DNA of 64,000 nucleotides from Thermotoga petrophila RKU-1 (GTDB lineage Bacteria > Thermotogota > Thermotogae > Thermotogales > Thermotogaceae). Made by a program: the position numbers and the translations under genes. The stretch lies in the NCBI RefSeq assembly GCF_000016785.1, contig NC_009486.1:496001-560000 (forward strand). Reading direction: 5' to 3'. Below the pieces are notes generated by a model, which saw nothing but the letters and a program-made list of their open reading frames with translations, ran no database searches and was not told the origin of the DNA. Position 1 is the first letter of the stretch. Each line of letters begins with the position of its first letter. Below are positions 57,809 to 64,000 of the stretch, in pieces.

Positions 57809-59454
57809 CCCTCTATCCTCCTTGGCTCAACAAGAATGGTTTTGTAGTTCGTGTATATCACCATACCGGGTTTGAAGCCCTTTGGTTTTCTTACATACTT
57901 TATGAAAGTGTAATCGACTGGCACTTTCCCGGAATTTTTTCCCTTTGAGTAACCGGCCGCGAGACTCGCCGCGTACTCCACAACCTCTTGAGGCACCTCC
58001 CTTCCTTCCGTTTTCACCACAACGTGAGCTCCCGGCATCTCGTGAGCGTGAAACCACAGGTCTTCCTTCGAAGAAGTTTTCACGAGCTCATCGTTTTGTT
58101 TGTTGTTCCTTCCCACGAGAATTTTGAATCCATCGTAATAAACCTCTCTGAAACGGGTTTTCTTTGATTTTTGTTTTTCCATTTTCTTCTCTTTCAGAAG
58201 TCCAAATTCTCTCATTTCTTCTTCTATCTCTTCGAGTGTTTCCAAATCTTCCGCGTCTTCGATCGTCTGCCACAGCTGATAGAGATACTCCTTTTCCCTC
58301 TGTATTTCTTCGAGCCGTTTTTCTACCTGTTCTTTCTTTCTCTGCAGTTTTTTGTAGGTATTGTAGAACTTCTGAGCCGTCTGGGCAGGATCTTTTCCCA
58401 CATCCACAACGATCTTTTCGTTTGTCTCCCAGTCCGTGAGTTCGACCTCTCCGGATTTTCCCTTTATACTCCAGAGGTTCTGAACGATGAGATCGCCGAG
58501 TTTTTTGTATCTTTCGGCTTTCTCCGCTTCAGAAAGTTCCCTCGAAAGTTTTTCTTCAAGATCATCCAGATCTTCGATTCTGCTCACAACCACTTTGATA
58601 AGGCGTTGTTTGATGTTTTCAAAAGTGGATTTTTCTTCTTTCCATTTCACAAATTCGTTGATACCCTCGGAGGGTTTTTCAAAGTATCTTTCTTTGAGAT
58701 CCAGCATGGTGAATCTGAAAGCGGAAACTTCCAAAGGATGTGAAGCTTCGTAATAAACAAACACTCCTGGAAGTTCCAGTTCCTTTTTTATTCCTTCGAG
58801 AACTTCGAGTATCTTTTTTTGATCTACAGCTTTCCACGGAGTATCCAGCTCGTAACCGGCTCTGTGGATCAACTCCTCCACAGAAGCGGGTGAAAAACCC
58901 TCGAGAAGTGAAAGGAGAACGTTTCGGATCGTTTTTTCACTCTCCGGAGGAAATTCTTTCAATTCGAAAATGGAAACTTTTTCAGAGGGGAAAATCACGA
59001 ACTCCCTGCCGGGAAGGATTTCTCTCTTTTTCGTTACGATGCGTCTGTGTGTGTCAACGATTCTTCCGTCTCTGATCAATATCATGTTCGAGTGAATTCC
59101 CATTATTTCGATGTAGAGCTCTTTTTGAACGATTCCTTCTATCTCATCGAATTTTTCAAAGGAAAATCGCAGTGTTCTATCCATTCCAATTTGCTCTATC
59201 TTTAGAAGTTTCGCACCTTTCAGCTCTTTTCTCAGAAGCATTGTGAACGAAGAAGGCATCTTCTCCGATGCCTCTTCTTTTTCGGCGATCGCTACATGGG
59301 AAACGTCGGGTCTCAAACACACGCGAACGGTCGCACTTTTGAAAAGAAAATAATAATCAACCGTCGTTGGTTGATAGATCTGTCTCAAGTGTTCCCCTTC
59401 GAGTTCCTTCAACTCTCTGACTACTTTGTGCAGAAGCAACCCATCGAAGGGCAT
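57805..59454 (-). CDS. rqcH: NFACT-family ribosome quality-control protein RqcH
   Basis: A 549-residue NFACT protein (often annotated fibronectin-binding). The NFACT-N domain includes GMDRTLRFSFEKFDEIEG. A long coiled coil spans about 275-440, and the NFACT-R domain has LWFHAHEMPGAHVVVK. RqcH binds stalled 50S subunits and adds alanine tails to nascent chains. It overlaps mgtA (ATGA) and is two bases from nfo. Confidence 0.92.
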   Translation of the reverse strand: MPFDGLLLHKVVRELKELEGEHLRQIYQPTTVDYYFLFKSATVRVCLRPDVSHVAIAEKEEASEKMPSSFTMLLRKELKGAKLLKIEQIGMDRTLRFSFEKFDEIEGIVQKELYIEIMGIHSNMILIRDGRIVDTHRRIVTKKREILPGREFVIFPSEKVSIFELKEFPPESEKTIRNVLLSLLEGFSPASVEELIHRAGYELDTPWKAVDQKKILEVLEGIKKELELPGVFVYYEASHPLEVSAFRFTMLDLKERYFEKPSEGINEFVKWKEEKSTFENIKQRLIKVVVSRIEDLDDLEEKLSRELSEAEKAERYKKLGDLIVQNLWSIKGKSGEVELTDWETNEKIVVDVGKDPAQTAQKFYNTYKKLQRKKEQVEKRLEEIQREKEYLYQLWQTIEDAEDLETLEEIEEEMREFGLLKEKKMEKQKSKKTRFREVYYDGFKILVGRNNKQNDELVKTSSKEDLWFHAHEMPGAHVVVKTEGREVPQEVVEYAASLAAGYSKGKNSGKVPVDYTFIKYVRKPKGFKPGMVIYTNYKTILVEPRRIEG

Positions 59455-59455
59455 A

Positions 59456-60319
59456 TCAATCGACCTCTATATCGAACTTTTCTATGATCTCAAACACCTT
59501 TTTTATATCCTCCGCGTGCTCTTCGTTTCCACCAGGGGTTTCAAGGATCCATGGAACTTTCTGGATCTCTTTGAAGGAGAAAAACACTGCAAAGCCTTCT
59601 TCACCTATGAATCCGCTTCCTATTCTTTCGTGTCTGTCTTTTGCCGCTCCAAGCGGGTATTTGGAATCGTTCAAGTGAATCATCTTGAGTCTTTCTAAGC
59701 CAAACAGGGTCTCTATTTCGTTCAGTAGGGCCTCGACCCCTTCCTTTTTTGTGATGTCGTAACCAGAGTCGAATCCATGACACGTATCGTAAGTGATGGC
59801 CACACGGTCTTTTTGATCGACGAGATCTCTGATCTTTTTCAGCTGATCCAATTTGTAACCGATGTTTCCTCCTTTTTGTGAGACGTTCTCAAGGAGAATC
59901 ACCACATCTTCGGTGCTATTCAGCACCTCGTTCAATCCTCTTACTATTCTTTCTGTTCCTTCTTTCTCTCCAGCTCCGAGGTGACTGCCGGGGTGAATAT
60001 TCAGATACCTTATACCCAGCTTTCTGCAAATTTCCACTTCTTTTTTCAAAAGTTCAACGGACTTCTGCCAGATGTCCTCTTTTGGACTGGCGAGGTTTAT
60101 GAGGTATCCACTGTGACAGAACGCATTTTCCCAGTCGATTCCGTATTTTTTCATCTCCCGTTTGAATTTCGTGGTGATATCGTCAGAAGGAAGTTTTGCA
60201 CTCCAGGAGCGAGCGTTGTGAGGAAAGATCTGATAGGCATTCCCCCCTATGTTCACTGTGTCTTGTGGTACCCTGTCAAATCCTTTCGAGATGGGCATGT
60301 GAGCTCCTATTTTTATCAT
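59456..60319 (-). CDS. nfo: Endonuclease IV (AP endonuclease)
   Basis: A 287-residue Nfo TIM-barrel with zinc-site motifs NIHPGSHLGAGEKEGTERI, YDTCHGFDSGYDI, HLNDSKYPLGAAKDRHERIG and ILETPGG. It cleaves abasic sites in base-excision repair downstream of the glycosylases in this region. ATG 60319 (MIKIGAHMP) gives family length; the longer open frame to 60409 overlaps the divergent promoter. Confidence 0.95.
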   Translation of the reverse strand: MIKIGAHMPISKGFDRVPQDTVNIGGNAYQIFPHNARSWSAKLPSDDITTKFKREMKKYGIDWENAFCHSGYLINLASPKEDIWQKSVELLKKEVEICRKLGIRYLNIHPGSHLGAGEKEGTERIVRGLNEVLNSTEDVVILLENVSQKGGNIGYKLDQLKKIRDLVDQKDRVAITYDTCHGFDSGYDITKKEGVEALLNEIETLFGLERLKMIHLNDSKYPLGAAKDRHERIGSGFIGEEGFAVFFSFKEIQKVPWILETPGGNEEHAEDIKKVFEIIEKFDIEVD

Positions 60320-60374
60320 GCTTCTTACCCCTTTCCCGCGGTGATATAATGAAACGGTGTATGGGGGTGGCATC

Positions 60375-60698
60375 GTGTGGATCATCGCGCTCGTCGTCGT
60401 AGGATTCACTCTATATTCATTTTACACCTGGGCGTTTCTTGTTCGTCACAGAAAGATCATCTCGTACATAGAAAGAGAGATTTTAGAATTAGAAGAAAGA
60501 GAGAAGCTCTTCAGAAGAGAAGTTGTCTCAGGAAATGACTTTGTCAAAGAAAAGTACGAGAAGATTCTGAAGCTCCTCGAAAAGGCCAAGGAAGACTACA
60601 ACTTTGAGGTGGAAAAATTCAACAGAAAGCTCAAATCACCTCTTTATTTCATACCCGCGCGGCTTTTTGGGGAGGTTCCTTTGGAGAAGAAAGATTAA
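60375..60698 (+). CDS. Small membrane-anchored coiled-coil protein
   Basis: A 107-residue protein with one N-terminal membrane helix (VWIIALVVVGFTLYSFYTWAFL) and a charged coiled coil (about 32-86). The shape recalls LemA-like proteins but family motifs are not clear. GTG 60375 follows GGGGGTGG, and TATAAT at 60345-60350 is its likely -10. Its 3' end overlaps mazG by four bases on the other strand. Function unknown. Confidence 0.7.
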   Translation: MWIIALVVVGFTLYSFYTWAFLVRHRKIISYIEREILELEEREKLFRREVVSGNDFVKEKYEKILKLLEKAKEDYNFEVEKFNRKLKSPLYFIPARLFGEVPLEKKD

Positions 60699-61045
60699 AC
60701 TTTCTTTTTGCGCTCTTTCCATATTTTCTCCGCTTCTTCTAAGGAGATCTTTTCTTCCCAGAACAGCCAGGGTTTCCTGTGTGAGATCTTTTCTACCACC
60801 TTCTGAATGGCTCTTTCAAGATCTATTCCATAATCTCTCTGTGCCACTGCTGCCACGAGAAGCGCGTCGTAGATGAGATCCCCTACCTCTTCCTCGAGAT
60901 TTGCCAGATCGTTTTTCTTCACAGCTTCAGTGACCTCTTCTATCTCAGAAGCGAGGGCTTCAAGCAAAGTTTCAATGCTCTGTTTCTCTAACCAGGGACA
61001 CTTTTCTAAACTCCTTTCGATGATTTCAAGAAGTCTTTCTACCAT
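60695..61045 (-). CDS. mazG: MazG-type nucleotide pyrophosphohydrolase
   Basis: A 116-residue single-domain MazG protein. The metal-binding ExxE...ExxD pattern is in SEIEEVTEAVKKNDLANLEE and EEVGDLIYDALL. It hydrolyses NTPs or dNTPs to monophosphates, a house-cleaning role. It overlaps bioB by seven bases and probably shares its transcript. Confidence 0.88.
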   Translation of the reverse strand: MVERLLEIIERSLEKCPWLEKQSIETLLEALASEIEEVTEAVKKNDLANLEEEVGDLIYDALLVAAVAQRDYGIDLERAIQKVVEKISHRKPWLFWEEKISLEEAEKIWKERKKKV

Positions 61046-61938
61046 CTCATCAGCTCCCTCAATCCTTCAATGAGTTTTATATCATCGTCGTAACTTCTTC
61101 CCTTCAATGTCAGGTATCCACCCACTATCATTCCGTTCGCACCAGCGAAGAAAGCAAGAGCTTGAAAATCTCCAAAATCTTCTCTTCCCGCTGCTATCTT
61201 TATCGTCACGTTTTCACCAAGAACAACTCTGAACATTGCTATTGTTCTTATTCTCTCCACAACATCAAGCTTCTGAAAGTTTTCAAAAGGAGTTCCCCGT
61301 ATCGGTATGAGGAAATTGATGGGGACGGAGTCAACTTCCAGATCCTTTAAAATCTTTGCCAGTTCCAATCGATCATCGAAGTTTTCTCCTACTCCGAATA
61401 TCCCACCGCTACAAACTTCCAGTTCGACATTTTTTGCGTTCTCCACGGTTTTCACTCTGTCATAGAAAGTGTGGGTGGTGCATATATTTCGGAAAAAGCC
61501 CGGTGAAGTTTCCAGATTGTGATGGTATCTGTCAAGGCCGTTCTCCTTCAAATACCTGAGTTCGTCTTTCTCCAGTACACCAAGAGAGGCACAAATCTTT
61601 AAATTGGTGTTTGCTTTCAGAAACTCAATGATCTTCGCTACTTTCAAAATTTCTTTTCTGGTAAGTCTTTTCCCGGAAGTGACAATGCCGAACCTAATAG
61701 CTCCCATTTTTTCTGCTTCTTTTGCTTTCTCAAGGATACTCTCTTTATCTAAAAGAGGATATTTCTTCACTCCAGTATTGTAAAGGGAACTCTGAGCGCA
61801 AAATTTACAATCTTGATCACAGATTCCAGATTTTGCATTCACGATACTGCAGAGATCCAACTTGAGGTTGCTGGTCATTCTATTTGCTTTTAGAATCAGC
61901 TCTTTTGTTTCCATGCTCAAAATTTCTTTCAATTTCAT
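61039..61938 (-). CDS. bioB: Biotin synthase (radical SAM), isolated
   Basis: A 299-residue BioB. The radical-SAM cluster motif is CDQDCKFC. The [2Fe-2S] sulphur-donor ligands are all present: Cys in KICASLG, FFRNICTTH and VCSGGIFGVGE, and the Arg in AAGREDFG. It inserts sulphur into dethiobiotin. No bioA, bioD, bioF or bioW is in the window, so it may use imported dethiobiotin or distant genes. ATG 61938 follows AGGAGCG. Confidence 0.9.
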   Translation of the reverse strand: MKLKEILSMETKELILKANRMTSNLKLDLCSIVNAKSGICDQDCKFCAQSSLYNTGVKKYPLLDKESILEKAKEAEKMGAIRFGIVTSGKRLTRKEILKVAKIIEFLKANTNLKICASLGVLEKDELRYLKENGLDRYHHNLETSPGFFRNICTTHTFYDRVKTVENAKNVELEVCSGGIFGVGENFDDRLELAKILKDLEVDSVPINFLIPIRGTPFENFQKLDVVERIRTIAMFRVVLGENVTIKIAAGREDFGDFQALAFFAGANGMIVGGYLTLKGRSYDDDIKLIEGLRELMRW

Positions 61939-61961
61939 CACGCTCCTAAATTCGATGAATT

Positions 61962-61977
61962 CTATAATATATTATAG
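61962..61977. promoter_or_regulatory. Palindrome with face-to-face TATAAT boxes between bioB and glycosyltransferase
   Basis: CTATAATA-TATTATAG is a perfect 16-bp palindrome giving TATAAT on each strand (61963-61968 plus, 61976-61971 minus). It may hold overlapping -10 elements of both divergent genes or an operator. No good -35 is seen on either side. Confidence 0.5.
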
Positions 61978-62017
61978 GAAGTTCTTAAAATTTGCATCAC
62001 AAAAAGGAGGTGAGAGT

Positions 62018-63088
62018 ATGAAAATCGGATTCCTCAGCAGATGGGGTGCCACGTGCGGTGTGGGGATGCACGCAGAGATACTTGCAAGAGAGTTCATCAG
62101 AATGGGACACGAAGTTGTGGTCTTTGCACCAACAGAAGAGAGTGCCAGCAAGGAAGTTAAATACTACAAAAGAACGGAAGCCCAGGATCCGGAGTTCGTG
62201 AAGAGAGAGATCTACACGGAAGTGGACAACGTAACAGAGGAGGGCTGGGTGAAAGAAGAAGAGATTTTAAAGGAAAACCTGGACCTGCTCATAATAGAAA
62301 CCTTCTGGAGAGTTCCGGTAAAACCACTCACCAGGCTCATAGAAAAGCTGAAGATTCCGGTTATTTCCGTTTTCCATGAAGCAAACATCTTCAAAGCAAG
62401 AGAAGTGGTGAAACTGCCCTGCGATAAAATCGTGGTTTTCGATAGAAGGTTTTACGATGAGATTCTGGAGTTTTACGAGATCCCCCGGGAAAAGGTCGAA
62501 GTGATCAGCTACCCGGTTATGAAACCCTACGATGTGGAACCAGAAAGACCCGTCAGTGAAGACAAGTTCCTGTTCTTTTCGTTTGGAAGACAACCCGTCG
62601 AAGAATACTGTGACTTCCTCAACGCCCTGAAAAAACTCAGAAAGAGATTCGACAACGTTCACTACTGGATCATCAGGTCAGATGGAAGGGTGGATTACGA
62701 GGCTGAGTGGATCACTCAGTGGCAGAAAAGACCAACCGTCGAAAAACTCTACAGTTATCTGAAGGGATCGAACGTACACCTTCTACCAAAAGGAAACACT
62801 CCGAACGTTGTTGTGTCTTCTACCCTGTATCAGATCATAGCGAGTGAAACCCCCATCGTCATAAGAGACAGTAGATTCGTTGAAACCATAGAGACCGACG
62901 CGTACGGATTCGGCCCCATCGTGAAGTACAGAAATATTCACGATCTGGTTCACAAGCTCGAGCTTTTGATGCTGGACAGAGAGCAGGTCGAGGATATCAA
63001 GAAAGAAGTGAGGGTTTTTGTGGAAAAGTACGGCGGTGACAAGATCGCTCAGGAATTCCTGGATCTTGCAAAGACCATCACCAAATGA
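62018..63088 (+). CDS. GT4-like glycosyltransferase, substrate unknown
   Basis: A 356-residue GT-B fold protein. The N-terminus KIGFLSRWGATCGVGMHAEILA is the acceptor-side Gly-rich loop, and the C-terminal half has FFSFGRQPVEEYCDF and SSTLYQIIASETPIVI in place of the donor-binding region. The canonical E-x7-E motif is weak, so donor specificity cannot be inferred. ATG 62018 follows AAAGGAGGTGA; the frame is open far upstream but crosses the promoter region. The neighbouring lipid kinase hints at a lipid-linked role, which is speculative. Confidence 0.8.
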   Translation: MKIGFLSRWGATCGVGMHAEILAREFIRMGHEVVVFAPTEESASKEVKYYKRTEAQDPEFVKREIYTEVDNVTEEGWVKEEEILKENLDLLIIETFWRVPVKPLTRLIEKLKIPVISVFHEANIFKAREVVKLPCDKIVVFDRRFYDEILEFYEIPREKVEVISYPVMKPYDVEPERPVSEDKFLFFSFGRQPVEEYCDFLNALKKLRKRFDNVHYWIIRSDGRVDYEAEWITQWQKRPTVEKLYSYLKGSNVHLLPKGNTPNVVVSSTLYQIIASETPIVIRDSRFVETIETDAYGFGPIVKYRNIHDLVHKLELLMLDREQVEDIKKEVRVFVEKYGGDKIAQEFLDLAKTITK

Positions 63089-63110
63089 GGGGGTAGCCTC
63101 CTCATTTTTT
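63084..63110. terminator. Bidirectional terminator between glycosyltransferase and lipid kinase
   Basis: AAATGAGG pairs with CCTCATTT across a loop including GGGTAG, followed by TTTTC on the plus strand. It overlaps the glycosyltransferase stop and lies at the convergent lipid-kinase stop. Confidence 0.7.
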
Positions 63111-64000
63111 CACCAGCACCCTTATAACCCCGGGGATTATTGAAAAGAAAATCTTCTTGGCCCAGAAAGATTCACCATCGAATTCCACCGGTTCATCTCT
63201 TTGAAACTCCACCACCACCTTTTTCGCCTGATAACCCTCCACCCCGGGATGTTCCAACAGCTTTCCGTTGAACACCCTGTGCAGGTTAGCCAGGATTCTC
63301 AACTTTCCTATGTCGTTTATCACTGTCACAGCAAGAAGGCCGTCGTCTGGCACAGCGTGGGGAAGTTGGTTCATGCCTCCTCCATTGTATTTACAGGTCC
63401 CAACGTTCATGGAAAAAACCCTCTTCTCCCACACCTTTTCATCGATCTGGATCCTGGCAGTAGGGGGATCGTATTCGATGATAGAAGAGAAGATCCTCGA
63501 GAAGTAAGAAACGCGGTTCTTCCTCTTGAGAAGGTTGGTCCTGTAGGTCACAAATCCGTCGAAGAAAAGGCCTGCAACATTCACGAACGCGCGCTTTTCT
63601 ATCTCTCCGCTCGCTTTTTCGTATTCACCTACTCCCAGATCCTGAACGAATTCTTTTCCATCTTTCAATGTTTTGATCGCTTCTTCGATCTCAAGAGGAA
63701 CGCCGATCGTTCTCGCCCAGTCTTTGCCGCTTCCGAACGGTATCCACCCGAAGACAACTTCTCTTAAATCGTATCCGTTCAAGAAGATCCCGTTTACCAC
63801 CTCGTTTACCGTTCCATCTCCACCGAACGCTGCTATTCTTCTGTATCCCTCTTTGAAAGCCTTCTTTGAAATTTCCATCGCGTGACCTGGCCTTTTTGTG
63901 AAGGCAACCTTGTGATCTATCCCGTGTTTCTTCAGAAGATCTTCGACCCTGTCCCAGATTTTTCCAGCTCTTCCTCCACCCGCAGCGGGATTGTAGATCA
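63102..64000 (-). CDS. Diacylglycerol/lipid kinase (DagK/YegS family), 5' end outside window
   Basis: The visible 299 codons continue in frame to the window edge. They begin IYNPAAGGGRAGK, the N-terminal DAGK catalytic motif, and contain AFGGDGTVNEVVNG (nucleotide-binding GGDGT) and WIPFGSGKDWARTIG. The C-terminal domain is typical of YegS/DgkB. It phosphorylates diacylglycerol or a related lipid with ATP. Only a few N-terminal residues are missing. It is distinct in fold from the membrane DgkA-type enzyme at 12517. Confidence 0.9.
   Translation of the reverse strand, partial: IYNPAAGGGRAGKIWDRVEDLLKKHGIDHKVAFTKRPGHAMEISKKAFKEGYRRIAAFGGDGTVNEVVNGIFLNGYDLREVVFGWIPFGSGKDWARTIGVPLEIEEAIKTLKDGKEFVQDLGVGEYEKASGEIEKRAFVNVAGLFFDGFVTYRTNLLKRKNRVSYFSRIFSSIIEYDPPTARIQIDEKVWEKRVFSMNVGTCKYNGGGMNQLPHAVPDDGLLAVTVINDIGKLRILANLHRVFNGKLLEHPGVEGYQAKKVVVEFQRDEPVEFDGESFWAKKIFFSIIPGVIRVLVKK

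Overview
The window is a bacterial chromosome segment that reads as Thermotoga, most likely the T. maritima / petrophila / naphthophila / RQ2 group. Strong GGAGGTGA-type ribosome sites, frequent TTG and GTG starts, tightly overlapping operons, hyperthermophile-type protein composition and a long series of recognisable T. maritima proteins support this (MgtA glucanotransferase, peroxiredoxin-nitroreductase fusion, archaeal-type glutamate synthase, TreT, class III ribonucleotide reductase). The assignment rests on recalled knowledge of these proteins, not on a database search.

Layout. Bases 1-10090 (minus strand) hold the Thermotoga inositol locus: ROK regulator iolR, then iolM-iolN-iolG-iolK-iolO, then the ABC importer inoE-inoF-inoG-inoK, whose ATPase runs off the left edge. 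Bases 10233-14885 (minus) are one overlapping operon of cytidine/dCMP deaminase, two subunits of a 2-oxoacid:ferredoxin oxidoreductase, an undecaprenol/diacylglycerol kinase, CheB, a LysM-M23 cell-wall protein and a DUF523 protein. Bases 14911-16691 hold amt-glnB followed by two terminators. Next come thymidine kinase, a convergent two-component system, tRNA-Gln(CUG), and a five-gene plus-strand glutamate synthase operon (19812-24912). A ROK regulator and trehalose synthase TreT follow on the minus strand.

Bases 27401-41750 form one structural unit. Two CRISPR arrays in opposite orientation, each preceded on its outer side by a ~535-bp leader copy about 97% identical to the other, enclose about 12 kb of ordinary genes: gpsA, NADH oxidase / AhpD-like / dihydrolipoamide dehydrogenase, MpgII glycosylase, nitroreductase, nrdG-nrdD, peroxiredoxin-nitroreductase, and an ABC-2 exporter. 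The two arrays share an identical second spacer and the same substitution in their terminal repeats. The segment appears inverted relative to the gene order I recall for T. maritima MSB8. No cas genes are in the window.

To the right lie a TauE-type permease, PduL phosphotransacylase, hsp20-dnaK, an RND exporter, ArgR, a KaiC-like ATPase with a small HTH/coiled-coil partner, an MFS transporter, a chemoreceptor, and a block of DNA-repair and housekeeping genes (nth, M18 aminopeptidase, mgtA, rqcH, nfo, mazG), followed by an isolated biotin synthase, a glycosyltransferase and the 3' part of a lipid-kinase gene.

The least explained items are the spacer-sharing inverted CRISPR pair with its leader-borne ORF remnant, the hairpin and 24-codon ORF between amt and tdk, the orphan oxidoreductase beta/gamma pair, the KaiC-HTH module, and several unassigned operator-like palindromes and tandem repeats at promoters.
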